Positions 7,375-15,936 of a stretch of DNA of 64,000 nucleotides are shown in pieces. The stretch comes from SpSt-398 sp041752235 (GTDB lineage Bacteria > Bacteroidota > Bacteroidia > Chitinophagales > Chitinophagaceae). The notes under the pieces were generated by a model. The model searched no databases and was not told the DNA's origin. It was given only the letters and a program-made list of their open reading frames with translations. Numbering within the stretch: position 1 is the stretch's first letter; every line of letters begins with the position of its first letter. The position numbers and the translations under genes were made by a program. Where the stretch lies: positions 147,529-211,528 of the forward strand of contig JBGSHM010000015.1 of NCBI GenBank assembly GCA_041752235.1, written 5' to 3'.

Positions 7375-9081
7375 ATGGCCAATCAATTATTTCGTAAGAA
7401 ATCGATCGATCTTATCAACCGTGAAGCCGCTGAAAACGATGCCAAGGAAGGCCATGGCGCTGGGCTGCGGAAAATATTGGGTGTTAAAGATCTGACCTTT
7501 CTGGGTATCGCCGCCGTAGTAGGCGCCGGTGTCTTTTCTACGATCGGTTCTGCGGCTTATAATGGGGGACCTGGTATCTCCCTGCTCTTTGTGATTACCG
7601 CGGTCACCTGTGGTTTTTCAGCCCTTTGCTATGCGGAATTTGCCAGTCGGGTACCCGTTTCCGGAAGCGCGTATACGTATTCTTATGTCACTTTTGGTGA
7701 GATCGTAGCCTGGATCATTGGATGGGCTTTGATATTGGAATACGCCATTGGTAATATCGTTGTGGCTATTTCATGGAGCGGATATTTCAATAACCTGCTG
7801 GAGAACGTACTTCACATTCACCTGCCCGATTGGATGCTGGTGGATCCCCAAACCGCCAAAGAGGCCTATAAAACAGCCACCGATGCCCTTGCCAGTGGAA
7901 CTGTGACAGATCCCGCCCAGCTAAAATCCTTTCAATTTGCCGTGGATGCCTGGAACCAGGCCCCCCGACTTGGAGAGAACCCCATTTTCTTTAACCTGCC
8001 CGCCTTTATCATCGTGGTGTTGATCACCTGGCTGGCCTATATAGGCATCAAAGAGAGTAAGCAGTCTGCCAATTTTATGGTGATCTTTAAGGTCGCCGTG
8101 ATCATATTTGTCATCATAGCCGGCGCCTTCTTTGTGGATACCAATAACTGGACACCCTTCCTTCCCAATCGTTTTGAAGGAGTGCTGAAAGGAGTCTCAG
8201 CGGTCTTTTACGCCTATATTGGATTTGATGCCATCTCTACCACAGCGGAAGAATGTAAGAACCCGCAGCGGGATATGCCCAAGGCCATGATCAATTCCCT
8301 GCTCATTTGTACCGTGCTTTATATTCTGATCGCCCTGGTACTGACGGGTATGGAGAACTATGCTAATTTCAAGGACGTAAATGATCCCCTGGCTTTTGTT
8401 TTTGAAAAAAGAGCACCCTGGATCGAGACCATTGTATCCATCAGCGCGGTTGTCGCTACTACCAGCGTCTTGCTGGTCTTTCAACTGGGACAACCCCGGA
8501 TCTGGATGAGCATGAGCCGGGACGGATTATTGCCCAAACAATTTCGCAAGATCCATCCCAAGTTTCAAACGCCCTCCTTTGCCACAATTGTTACGGGTAT
8601 CATTGTAGCCGTGCCCTCCCTGTTCATTGAATCCGGGATCGTTACCGACCTCACCAGTATCGGTACACTCTTTGCCTTTGTCCTGGTATCAGGTGGTGTA
8701 CTCTTGCTTCCCCGTATCGCCAAACAACCCGGAAAGTTCAGCCTCCCATACGTCAATGGTAAATTCATCATTCCAGCCATGCTGGCGCTTTTCATCTATG
8801 CCTTTCATGGACGTATCTATGATGCCATCATGAATATTACAACGGCCGAACATCAGGAGCTATTCTTTTTGATCTTTGTGATCATTGCCTTCATCCTGAC
8901 GATTCTGACCTTTATCCGCAACTATTCACTCATTCCCATGCTCGGTGTACTGTTCTGTCTCTATCTGATGATCGAGATTCCGCTCAAGAGCTGGTACCTG
9001 TTCTTTGCCTGGATGGGATTGGGGTTGATTGTGTATTTCTTATATGGGTTCAGGAATAGTAAGTTGGCGAAAACGAATTAG
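7375..9081 (+). CDS. APC-family amino acid permease
   Basis: An inner-membrane amino-acid transporter of the APC superfamily, close in feel to the cationic amino-acid transporter (CAT/YhdG) branch. The 568-residue protein has a soluble N-terminus of about 40 residues, then the helix 1 signature FLGIAAVVGAGVFSTIGSAA with the unwound G-A-G segment, and about 12-14 hydrophobic helices, including the CAT-like GFDAISTTAEECKNPQRDMP loop. A long polar loop (about residues 140-200) separates two early helices. Substrate is not deducible. ATG at 7375 follows a 128 bp gap, so it may be transcribed on its own. Confidence 0.9.
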   Translation: MANQLFRKKSIDLINREAAENDAKEGHGAGLRKILGVKDLTFLGIAAVVGAGVFSTIGSAAYNGGPGISLLFVITAVTCGFSALCYAEFASRVPVSGSAYTYSYVTFGEIVAWIIGWALILEYAIGNIVVAISWSGYFNNLLENVLHIHLPDWMLVDPQTAKEAYKTATDALASGTVTDPAQLKSFQFAVDAWNQAPRLGENPIFFNLPAFIIVVLITWLAYIGIKESKQSANFMVIFKVAVIIFVIIAGAFFVDTNNWTPFLPNRFEGVLKGVSAVFYAYIGFDAISTTAEECKNPQRDMPKAMINSLLICTVLYILIALVLTGMENYANFKDVNDPLAFVFEKRAPWIETIVSISAVVATTSVLLVFQLGQPRIWMSMSRDGLLPKQFRKIHPKFQTPSFATIVTGIIVAVPSLFIESGIVTDLTSIGTLFAFVLVSGGVLLLPRIAKQPGKFSLPYVNGKFIIPAMLALFIYAFHGRIYDAIMNITTAEHQELFFLIFVIIAFILTILTFIRNYSLIPMLGVLFCLYLMIEIPLKSWYLFFAWMGLGLIVYFLYGFRNSKLAKTN

Positions 9082-9095
9082 CGGCCAATCCTGGT

Positions 9096-9103
9096 TATCT
9101 TTG
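9096..9103 (+). promoter_or_regulatory. -7 element (TATCTTTG) for the DUF2027/Smr gene
   Basis: An exact TAnnTTTG match ending 4 bp before the ATG at 9108. The transcript would be leaderless or begin just within the first codons, unless a different start is used. Confidence 0.55.
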
Positions 9104-9107
9104 CCTA

Positions 9108-10121
9108 ATGAAATTTCAGGTAGGCGATACCATCATCCTGCTCCACTCCAATGAAGAAGGGGAGATCGTCGATATCATCAATAACAAGATGGTATTGGTG
9201 GATGTTAAAGGCGTTCGTTTCCCGGCTTATATGGACCAGATTGACTTTCCCTATTTCAAACGCTTTACGGAGAAAAAGAAGAACGGGAATACCGAGCGTA
9301 AATTCATTGAGGACATTAAAAAAGAAAAAGCCCAACATACACCCCGTACAATTGACGGGGTATGGCTCACCTTCCTGCCGGTAATTGGTACCGATGAATT
9401 TGGGGATGATGTGGTAGAAGAACTCAAACTTCATCTGGTGAACCGAACCGATCACCATTACAGGTTTGATTATAAACAGGCTTTTTTTGGTAAACCGGCT
9501 TTTGAATTAAAAAATGAGATCCGGGCCTTTGAAGATTTTTACCTCCATGACCTCCCTTTTGAGGACATGAACGATAACCCGATTTTTGAATTTGAATTCT
9601 CCCTGCTTACGCCCATCAAAGGAAAGGCCGAAATCTGTACGGCTTCCATTAAGATCAAACCTAAACAGCTTTTCCAAAGGATCGAGGAAATACGAAGCCG
9701 TAATGAGGCTACTTTTTCATATCGGCTATTTGATGTGTACCCCGACCAAAAGGAAGAAAATAAGATCGATATTGGATCCCTGGCGGGGAAGTACAAGATT
9801 TATGATGCAACCAAGGCAAAGCAACACCTGGAACCACCCCGTAGCGTGATCGACCTTCATATTGAAAAGATCACCGATGACTGGAAGGGTTTGAGTAACC
9901 TGCAGATCATTGGATACCAGATGCGCACCTTTGAAAAATACTATGAACTGTCCCTGGCGCATCTTCAACCTTCCCTGGTGGTGATCCACGGAGTTGGTAG
10001 TGGCCGGCTTCGGGATGAGATTCATGAATGGCTAAAACACCGAAAGGAAGTAAAAACCTTTGTCAATCAATACGACCCCCGGTTTGGATATGGGGCCACG
10101 GAAATATACTTTCAGTATTAG
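9108..10121 (+). CDS. DUF2027 domain protein with C-terminal Smr domain
   Basis: A 337-residue cytoplasmic protein. The N-terminal part (about 1-65: MKFQVGDTIILLHSNEEGEI) resembles a small beta-barrel like the KOW-type barrel seen in MutS2-like proteins, the middle resembles DUF2027, and the C-terminus (about 245-337) is a Smr domain with VIDLHIEKI and the loop VVIHGVGSGRLRDEIHEWL, where the H-G-x-G motif is the nuclease-associated signature. Smr domains nick DNA or cleave RNA on collided ribosomes in other proteins; the role of this architecture is not established. Its stop codon overlaps the stop of the convergent SulP gene by 4 bp. Confidence 0.85.
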   Translation: MKFQVGDTIILLHSNEEGEIVDIINNKMVLVDVKGVRFPAYMDQIDFPYFKRFTEKKKNGNTERKFIEDIKKEKAQHTPRTIDGVWLTFLPVIGTDEFGDDVVEELKLHLVNRTDHHYRFDYKQAFFGKPAFELKNEIRAFEDFYLHDLPFEDMNDNPIFEFEFSLLTPIKGKAEICTASIKIKPKQLFQRIEEIRSRNEATFSYRLFDVYPDQKEENKIDIGSLAGKYKIYDATKAKQHLEPPRSVIDLHIEKITDDWKGLSNLQIIGYQMRTFEKYYELSLAHLQPSLVVIHGVGSGRLRDEIHEWLKHRKEVKTFVNQYDPRFGYGATEIYFQY

Positions 10122-11710
10122 TGATGGGCCATCGTCACCACCTCCGGCACATCCTTTAGGTTAAGTTGAATGTGCTTGTTGTGGGCCTTTGACTTATAAT
10201 CCTGGATGATCTCCAACACATCATTGTCAATGTAATCGCTTTGCGAGCCGTTGATCTCCAGAATGGAATAGGGAGGTATCTTATCCAGTGTTTCCAGAAT
10301 TTTTTTCTTATTCAGGTAACTGACATTCATGGCCAGGGTGAGGGTATAATGCGGGGTATGTCCTTCCTTTTTTTCCTTTAAAACAAATCCGGCCTGGTAC
10401 GTATGTTTTACCAGGAAATAAATGCTGTATACCACTCCGATCAATACCCCGATCAAGAGATCGGTAAACAGAATGGCGATGACAGTGATGATATAGGGGA
10501 GGAATTGCTCTCTTCCTTGTTTATATACCTGTTTGATCATACTGGGTTTCGCCAGATTATACCCTGTACTGATCAGGATCACCGCTAACACACAATAGGG
10601 GATACTGTTGACCAACGGAATGGCCAACAGAATGATCAACATGATCCATAGCCCGTGAAAGATGGCTGATAGTTTGGTATGGCCTCCTGCCTCCGTATTG
10701 GCAGAGCTTCGTACGATCACCGCAGTAATGGGCAATCCGCCCAATATTCCGCTTAGCAGGTTGCCGGTACCCTGTGCCATCAATTCCCTGTTTTGTGGCG
10801 TGATGCGGTTAAACTTGTCCAGTTTGTCAATGGCTTCAATACTCAGTAATGTTTCCAGGCTGGCGACAAAACAGATCACCACGCCCGTCTGCCAGATTTC
10901 CCGGTTGGTGAACAAAGATTTAAAATCAGGAAACCGTACTTCCGATACCAGGTTGAGCGGAATATGAACAAAGTGATCCTCCTTTAAATGAAGCGAAGGG
11001 ATATAATGCCTAAATAGCAGTGCCAACAGAGCACCCGACAAAACGGTAATGAATGAGGTAGGAAGAAACTTAAGTTTATGACTGAGGTATTTTTTCCAAA
11101 GGATCAATAAGGCCAGCGAAAGAATAGCTACGATCACTACACCACGAGAGGAACTGGCATATAGACTTTTTACGTTACTGAATACGTGATTTAGCTTGAT
11201 TATATTAAACAATTCATTGGACCAAAAATCAGGTTTTGTATAACCGATCAGCGAAGGAATCTGTTTGGAGATGAGAATGATACCAATGGCCGTGAGCATA
11301 CCCTTGATAACAGCCGAGGGGATGAAGTGGGTAAAGCCTCCTAATTTGAATACACCCAATACAATTTGGAGCAAGCCCGCAATGGCCACGGAAAGAAAGA
11401 ATATCTCCGGCGCTCCCAGATCTGTAATGGCGGCGGCACAAATGGCGGTAAGACCTGCAGCCGGGCCGCTCGCGCTGAGGTTCGATCCGCTAAGGAAACC
11501 AACCACAATGCCTCCAATAACACCGGCTACCAAACCCGAATATACAGGCGCATCGGAAGCCAGAGAGATGCCTAAACATAGTGGTAATGCCACAAAAAAT
11601 ACAGTAACACTGGCCTTAAGATCATGTTTTAAAAAAGAGAGGAGGTAAAACCGATAGGTACGCTTGGAAAAGGAAAACATGGGCGTAAAAGTGCGTTGGT
11701 CCTCATTCAT
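10118..11710 (-). CDS. SulP family inorganic anion transporter
   Basis: A 530-residue inner-membrane transporter of the SLC26/SulP family, which moves sulfate, bicarbonate or other anions. The first helices contain FFVALPLCLGISLASDAPVYSG, and the conserved SGSNLSASGPAAGL follows. About 10-12 helices are followed by a short C-terminal STAS-like region (about residues 440-530: YSILEINGSQSDYIDNDVLEII). No carbonic anhydrase domain or gene is adjacent, so bicarbonate versus sulfate is not decided. It is convergent with the Smr gene and follows the LytTR operon in the same direction after a 74 bp gap. Confidence 0.9.
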   Translation of the reverse strand: MNEDQRTFTPMFSFSKRTYRFYLLSFLKHDLKASVTVFFVALPLCLGISLASDAPVYSGLVAGVIGGIVVGFLSGSNLSASGPAAGLTAICAAAITDLGAPEIFFLSVAIAGLLQIVLGVFKLGGFTHFIPSAVIKGMLTAIGIILISKQIPSLIGYTKPDFWSNELFNIIKLNHVFSNVKSLYASSSRGVVIVAILSLALLILWKKYLSHKLKFLPTSFITVLSGALLALLFRHYIPSLHLKEDHFVHIPLNLVSEVRFPDFKSLFTNREIWQTGVVICFVASLETLLSIEAIDKLDKFNRITPQNRELMAQGTGNLLSGILGGLPITAVIVRSSANTEAGGHTKLSAIFHGLWIMLIILLAIPLVNSIPYCVLAVILISTGYNLAKPSMIKQVYKQGREQFLPYIITVIAILFTDLLIGVLIGVVYSIYFLVKHTYQAGFVLKEKKEGHTPHYTLTLAMNVSYLNKKKILETLDKIPPYSILEINGSQSDYIDNDVLEIIQDYKSKAHNKHIQLNLKDVPEVVTMAHH

Positions 11711-11756
11711 GATCTATGATTTTGGTCAGGGTGACTGTTGAGAATGGAGACCCCAA

Positions 11757-11785
11757 GGTAAAAAAAATACCCGAGTATCCTTGTT
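11757..11785 (-). terminator. Possible weak terminator after the LytTR regulator
   Basis: Read on the minus strand, GATAC-TCGG-GTATT forms a short stem directly followed by a run of eight T. The stem is only five pairs including one G-T, so it may be inefficient and allow read-through into the SulP gene. Confidence 0.35.
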
Positions 11786-12526
11786 TTACAATCCCAGCAC
11801 CTCTTTTAAGCGCACATATCCCGTGCGACTGACCGGTATAACCGCACCTGAAATTAGCACGGCTACATAGCTGTCCTTTTCATGATGGTCAATGCGGGTG
11901 ATCTGCTGAATATTAATCAGGTAGGATCGGTGACAGCGCGCAAACTGCCCATTGTCCAACAAATTTTCGAAATAGGTGAGTGTCCTGTTTTTAAGGAATA
12001 CCCCTTCCGATGTATGTAGTTTGACAAAATCATCCGCGGCTTCGAAATAATGGATATCCGCCACTGGTATGATCCGGATCTTTTGTCCCGTTCGAACCAC
12101 TACCCGGTGTCGTTGGAGAGGTGATTGGGAAGCCGTTTCCAATAAAGCAGTTGTCGGACCAGGTTCAGCAGATTGAGCAGCGGCTTTCCATTTTTCTATG
12201 GCCCTGGCAAACCTTTCGGGAGAGAAGGGTTTTAGTAAATAATCAATGGCATGTGTTTCAAATGCCTTCATGGCAAATTCATCAAAAGCGGTGGTAAAGA
12301 TCACCAGGGGTGGATTGGTCAATAGTTCCAACATTTCAAAACCATTGATCCGGGGCATTTGGATATCGAGGAATAAGAGGTCTGGTTGGAATTGCTGGAT
12401 CGCCTTTACGCCTTCAAACCCATCATTGCATTCGGCCACCACCTCCAATTCCGGGAAGGCGGCCAGGTATTCCCTGACAATCGAACGGGCCAACGGTTCA
12501 TCATCAATGAGGATCACTTTCGGCAT
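11786..12526 (-). CDS. LytTR-family response regulator
   Basis: A 246-residue response regulator. The receiver domain (about 1-120) has the acidic pair DD at residues 8-9 and the phospho-acceptor Asp54 in FLDIQMP, plus the conserved KPF near 98-100. The C-terminal LytTR DNA-binding domain (about 145-246) shows ADDFVKLHTSEGVFLKNRTL and FARCHRSYLINI, the standard LytTR hallmarks. It overlaps the kinase gene by 23 bp, so the two are surely partners. In the LytS/LytTR class the regulator typically activates a small set of envelope-related genes. The most likely input here is the kinase and the membrane LiaF-like protein of the same operon. Confidence 0.94.
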   Translation of the reverse strand: MPKVILIDDEPLARSIVREYLAAFPELEVVAECNDGFEGVKAIQQFQPDLLFLDIQMPRINGFEMLELLTNPPLVIFTTAFDEFAMKAFETHAIDYLLKPFSPERFARAIEKWKAAAQSAEPGPTTALLETASQSPLQRHRVVVRTGQKIRIIPVADIHYFEAADDFVKLHTSEGVFLKNRTLTYFENLLDNGQFARCHRSYLINIQQITRIDHHEKDSYVAVLISGAVIPVSRTGYVRLKEVLGL

Positions 12527-13559
12527 AGATGGGTATCGTTATGATGGTTTTAAAAAAGGTATCGCCTGCTAATGTAGTCAACAGGTCTTTTCGACCAAAG
12601 AGAAGAAACAATCTTCTTTGAACTGCATTCAACCCAAACCCCGTTCCTTTCAAAGCCCGTGAAGTAGCCGGGTCATAGGGATTACTTACCGTAATCGCTA
12701 ATTGATTTTCCAGCTTCTGCGCATGCAAGGTGATCAAAGCCTCTTCTGTCGTATCATACAGGCCAAACTTGATCGCGTTCTCAAGTACCGGTTGAAGCAA
12801 TAGGGCCGGAATACGAATGTCTTGCGTTTCCGGGGTACATTCAATACTTGTCCGTAGGCGATGCCCAAACCGCACCTTTTCGATCTCCAGATAGAGGGCC
12901 AGGTATTCAAGTTCTTCTTTCAACGTGACCCATTGATGTTCTTCTTTTTTGAGTGTGCCCCGTAAAAAATCGGATAGCTGGTGAACCATGCGTCGGGCTT
13001 CTGTTGGACTTGATCCGATCAATGCATTGATGCTATTGAGGCTGTTGAATAAAAAGTGGGGTTGTAGTTGTTGCCGGAGTTTGAATAACTCTGCTTCTTT
13101 CGCCATTTTTTCCAGATCGGCCTTTTGTTCATCGGCCTGCTTTTGCTCACGCAGTGTAAACCATAAAAGGCTCATCGCTGAAACGCAACCCGTCATGAGA
13201 AAAGCCAATCCAAACCGAAGGGTGGTGGATTCGGCCAGTAAGATTCGGTAGTTCTGATCACCCGGGTGCAGGGCCCAAAGAATAAAACGCGCCAGTACGA
13301 TCCAGAGAAGACTTAACACCAGGCTTAGGGCAAGGAGGTATCCATATCTTTCCTTTCTGGGGAGGTAGTACCGCATGTTATTAATGATCAGCAAACAGGC
13401 CCCTGCCAGAAGCGCATTGCTGATGAGGCTGTCCACCAGGGCTGTTCGGGGAAGGATGCCATAACTCTGTACCACATAAAAATGGACTGCGGCCCAACAG
13501 AGCCACCATCCGGTGAAGAAGTATCGGTATTTACTATTAGTTTGAAAATCCGTTGGCAT
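12504..13559 (-). CDS. LytS-type sensor histidine kinase
   Basis: A 351-residue inner-membrane kinase of the His_kinase (PF06580) type. Four hydrophobic segments cover residues about 15-135, and a short coiled segment rich in Glu/Lys/Ala (about 138-163) leads to the phospho-acceptor region LRQQLQPHFLFNSLNSINAL with His168. A degenerate ATPase domain follows, with PALLLQPVLENAIKFG as the N-box and GTGFGLNAVQRRL as the glycine-rich lid. There is no separate periplasmic sensing domain, so it probably senses through its membrane helices or a partner. It is 7 bp downstream of the DUF4288 gene and overlaps the regulator by 23 bp. Confidence 0.93.
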   Translation of the reverse strand: MPTDFQTNSKYRYFFTGWWLCWAAVHFYVVQSYGILPRTALVDSLISNALLAGACLLIINNMRYYLPRKERYGYLLALSLVLSLLWIVLARFILWALHPGDQNYRILLAESTTLRFGLAFLMTGCVSAMSLLWFTLREQKQADEQKADLEKMAKEAELFKLRQQLQPHFLFNSLNSINALIGSSPTEARRMVHQLSDFLRGTLKKEEHQWVTLKEELEYLALYLEIEKVRFGHRLRTSIECTPETQDIRIPALLLQPVLENAIKFGLYDTTEEALITLHAQKLENQLAITVSNPYDPATSRALKGTGFGLNAVQRRLFLLFGRKDLLTTLAGDTFFKTIITIPIYAESDPH

Positions 13560-13566
13560 GTCCTGA

Positions 13567-13953
13567 TCAGCCCGCTAGCTGTTCTTTGGTTATTTGTCCG
13601 AATAAGGACCTGGCCTTACCTTGAAGGATCTGAATATAATGCTCGGCCGGCTCCCTTTCTTCGATGCGTGAATATACTTCAGCGCCGTCGATCTGCGGAC
13701 TCACCCGATAGATATCCGTTACATTAATGAATTCCCAACGTACCAATTGTTCTTCGTGATTATAAAAGGTAGTTTCTTCTGATCGCCCCAATTTTTCAGC
13801 TTTTTCGAGCGCCTTTTGCCGGTTCGGTGCCTGGATCAGTCGCAATTGTTCATCAAATTGTGCTGTATGCTGGCCAGTTCCACAAATGATCCGGTAGACG
13901 ATTTTCACGAGGTACCAATCAGCCACAGCAGCAGGTTGTTTAAGGAAATACAT
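13567..13953 (-). CDS. DUF4288 domain-containing protein
   Basis: A small cytoplasmic protein of 128 residues with WYLVKIVYRIICGTG near residues 17-31 and FDEQLRLIQAPNRQKALEKAEKLG after it, which match DUF4288 as I know it. No catalytic motif is evident and the function is unknown. It sits between the LiaF-like membrane protein (9 bp away) and the kinase (7 bp away) in the same direction, so it is likely a component or modulator of that signalling unit. The start is ATG at 13953. Confidence 0.75.
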   Translation of the reverse strand: MYFLKQPAAVADWYLVKIVYRIICGTGQHTAQFDEQLRLIQAPNRQKALEKAEKLGRSEETTFYNHEEQLVRWEFINVTDIYRVSPQIDGAEVYSRIEEREPAEHYIQILQGKARSLFGQITKEQLAG

Positions 13954-13962
13954 AGGTAGAGG

Positions 13963-14754
13963 TTAATAGGTTTTGATCTCAATACCGGCAAAAATGGATG
14001 TACCGTTTAACACCAACACTTTGTTGGGATCATTGGCGAGCTCAGTGGATCGACGTTTGTCTTCTATCCCGCCAAACATGGCCATCATTTCTGGTTTAAT
14101 CTGCCAGTGCGCGGGAACCAAGAGTTTTGTTCCTCCAAAAACCTGCGTCAGTTCCAGTCTCACCGTTCCATTGATATCTGCCTGAGTAAGGTCGATCTCG
14201 CTGCCCCCAAAAATGTTGACGATCTCTCCGCCTTTAAAATCCTTCGATACAATGATCTTCTTGGTGCCCCCAAAGATCGACGTCGAATCAATAAAATCGC
14301 CGGTATGATGAGATTCAGTTGTATTACCGATCACGACCCGTTCTCCTTCGCCCGTTGTTGGCTGGGAACCTGACCAGTTATCTCTACGGCGACGGTTAGG
14401 ACGCAGGATAAACAGCAAGCCCAGGGCAATCAAACCAAGCGGCCATAAATAAGCCCGTACAATGAGGTTGGGAAAATATTGTTCCAATAAAAATATGCCT
14501 CCGATCAGGATGAGGACGATCCAGAATCCGCCTTGAAACTGATTCCGAAAACCCGAAAAAAGACCGATCGCGATCAGTAACATTTGCCAGGTAAATAACC
14601 AGGAGGGAATTGGGAACTGCATAGCACGCAAGAGGGCCACACCGCCAATCAATAAGAGGAGCAAACCTGTCCAGATTCGACCGGTGGAAGACCATCTGGC
14701 CTCCCGCCTTTCCTGTCTTCTTTCCTGCCAGGAAGTATTTGTATTTTCTGTCAT
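13963..14754 (-). CDS. LiaF-like membrane protein (DUF5668 plus LiaF C-terminal domain)
   Basis: A 263-residue protein with a basic N-terminus (about 1-25), four hydrophobic helices (about 26-115: WTGLLLLLIGGVALL and so on), a basic linker with RPNRRRR, and a soluble C-terminal beta-rich domain with repeated FGG motifs (SIFGGTKKIIV, NIFGGSEIDL, VFGGTKLLV, MFGGIED). This is the layout of LiaF/YvqF proteins, which in Firmicutes inhibit the LiaS kinase until cell-envelope stress. It is the first gene of an operon with DUF4288, LytS-type kinase and LytTR regulator, and has its own -7 element at 14771-14778. Confidence 0.85.
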   Translation of the reverse strand: MTENTNTSWQERRQERREARWSSTGRIWTGLLLLLIGGVALLRAMQFPIPSWLFTWQMLLIAIGLFSGFRNQFQGGFWIVLILIGGIFLLEQYFPNLIVRAYLWPLGLIALGLLFILRPNRRRRDNWSGSQPTTGEGERVVIGNTTESHHTGDFIDSTSIFGGTKKIIVSKDFKGGEIVNIFGGSEIDLTQADINGTVRLELTQVFGGTKLLVPAHWQIKPEMMAMFGGIEDKRRSTELANDPNKVLVLNGTSIFAGIEIKTY

Positions 14755-14770
14755 TTTCTTGATTTTTAAC

Positions 14771-14778
14771 CAAAACTA
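14771..14778 (-). promoter_or_regulatory. -7 element (TAGTTTTG on the minus strand) for the LiaF-like operon
   Basis: On the minus strand TAGTTTTG matches TAnnTTTG and lies 16 bp upstream of the ATG at 14754. It would drive the four-gene signalling operon leftward. Confidence 0.55.
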
Positions 14779-14880
14779 CAGTGCCCCCATTTTCCTCCCA
14801 AGGGCCTTTAGGCTGATAAACCCAAAAACCCGGTAAACCCGCGAAAATACCCGGTGAATGCCGACCACCCCGGAAAGGTT

Positions 14881-14888
14881 TATCTTTG
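14881..14888 (+). promoter_or_regulatory. -7 element (TATCTTTG) for RNase P RNA
   Basis: An exact TAnnTTTG sits immediately before the predicted 5' end of rnpB. Because the RNA start is independently fixed by the P1 helix, this is one of the firmest promoter assignments in the window. Confidence 0.6.
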
Positions 14889-15226
14889 CCGACATAACCA
14901 GGTTATCGCTTCCCTTTGGGGAGGAGGAAAGTCCGGACAGCACAGAGCAATGCACCGGTGAAGAGCCGGGTCCCGGTAAAACGGGAACAGATAGTGCCAC
15001 AGAAAATTACCGTCCGCCGCTGGCGGATAAGGGTGAAAACGTGAGGTAAGAGCTCACGGATCCTGTTGGCAACAACAGGGTAGGGTAAACCTTGCATGCT
15101 GAAATGCCACATAGGTCAGCGATTGAGGGCGGCTCGCCCGATGCTGATGGGTAGGCAGATTGATCCGGCAGGGCAACCTGCCGGACAGATAAATGATAAC
15201 CCTCGACAGAATCCGGCTTATCGGTT
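14889..15226 (+). ncRNA. rnpB: RNase P RNA (M1 RNA, bacterial class A)
   Basis: The catalytic RNA of RNase P, which matures tRNA 5' ends. The universally conserved P4/J3-4 segment GAGGAAAGTCCGGACAGCAC is present at about 14931-14950, the J11/12 element ACAGAAAATTACCG at about 14999-15012, and the 3' P4 partner near 15205. The terminal P1 helix pairs CCGACATAACC at the 5' end with GGCTTATCGG at the 3' end, which fixes the ends to within a few bases, and a run of T follows. Length of about 338 nt is normal. Several short reading frames on both strands within it are not genes. Confidence 0.95.
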
Positions 15227-15232
15227 TTTTTT
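15214..15232 (+). terminator. rnpB terminator
   Basis: The 3' strand of helix P1 (GGCTTATCGG) is followed by eight T at 15225-15232, so transcription probably ends just after the mature RNA. Confidence 0.6.
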
Positions 15233-15300
15233 AAGCTATTGGCTGTTAGCTATTAGCTGTTAGCTTTGGCTAAAGGCTAATAGCTAATGGCAACAGCTTA
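15232..15300. repeat. Imperfect palindrome of AGCTATTAGC-type units
   Basis: Arms of about 25 bp at 15232-15257 and 15276-15300 are inverted copies with a few mismatches, built from repeats of TTAGCTATTAGC. A related palindrome with the core AAAAGCTAAAAGC lies at 31167-31204. It fills the gap between rnpB and the TrmH gene and may add to termination. Confidence 0.6.
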
Positions 15301-15323
15301 AAACCTAACTCTTTCATCAAACC

Positions 15324-15926
15324 ATGACTCCCGAACGCCATACCCGCCTTACCACTGTATTGAGCAAACGCCAACCTGACCTGACGGTGGTATTGGAAAA
15401 TGTGTTTGATCCGCATAATATTTCGGCCGTGATGCGCACCTGTGACGCGGTGGGAATTCAGGAGATCTATGTATTGAATTACAAGATCCCCCGGCATAAA
15501 AAATGGGGAGCAAGAAGTTCTTCCTCAGCAGCCAAATGGCTTACTGTTCATCAATTCGATCAGGTAGATGCGTGTTTGAAGGCCTTGCGTTCCCGTTATG
15601 AGCGCATTTTAACAACGCATCTCAGCACGGATGCCGTAAGTTTATATGAACTGGACCTGCTGCCACCGACAGCGCTGGTATTTGGAAATGAACATGGTGG
15701 AGTTTCGGAGGAGATCCGTGCCGGAGCCGATGGGAATTTCCTCATTCCGCAAGTAGGGATCATTCAATCCCTGAATATCAGTGTGGCCTGTGCAGTAACC
15801 GTGTACGAAGCCTATAGACAAAAAGAAAAGGCAGGACACTATGACCAGGTACGACTGCCCAACGAACAATACAATGGTTTATTGAAAGAATGGGGTTTTA
15901 ATGACCCCGACAATACATCAGAATAA
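15324..15926 (+). CDS. TrmH-family RNA 2'-O-methyltransferase
   Basis: A SpoU/TrmH-type SPOUT methyltransferase of 200 residues, which methylates a ribose 2'-OH with SAM. Motif 1 VLENVFDPHNISAVMRTCDA (about 23-42), motif 2 ALVFGNEHGGVSEE (about 116-129) and motif 3 IPQVGIIQSLNISVACAV (about 139-156) are all intact. Without a long N-terminal extension it resembles TrmH, the tRNA Gm18 enzyme, more than the L30e-fused rRNA enzymes, so tRNA Gm18 is the likely target. It follows rnpB and precedes the TlpA-like gene by 10 bp. Confidence 0.88.
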   Translation: MTPERHTRLTTVLSKRQPDLTVVLENVFDPHNISAVMRTCDAVGIQEIYVLNYKIPRHKKWGARSSSSAAKWLTVHQFDQVDACLKALRSRYERILTTHLSTDAVSLYELDLLPPTALVFGNEHGGVSEEIRAGADGNFLIPQVGIIQSLNISVACAVTVYEAYRQKEKAGHYDQVRLPNEQYNGLLKEWGFNDPDNTSE

Positions 15927-15936
15927 ATAATATCGA

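Noticed and set aside
14776..15112. Short open frames on both strands within 14776-15112
   Set aside because: They lie in the rnpB gene or its promoter; the RNase P RNA structure and conserved motifs explain the sequence better.
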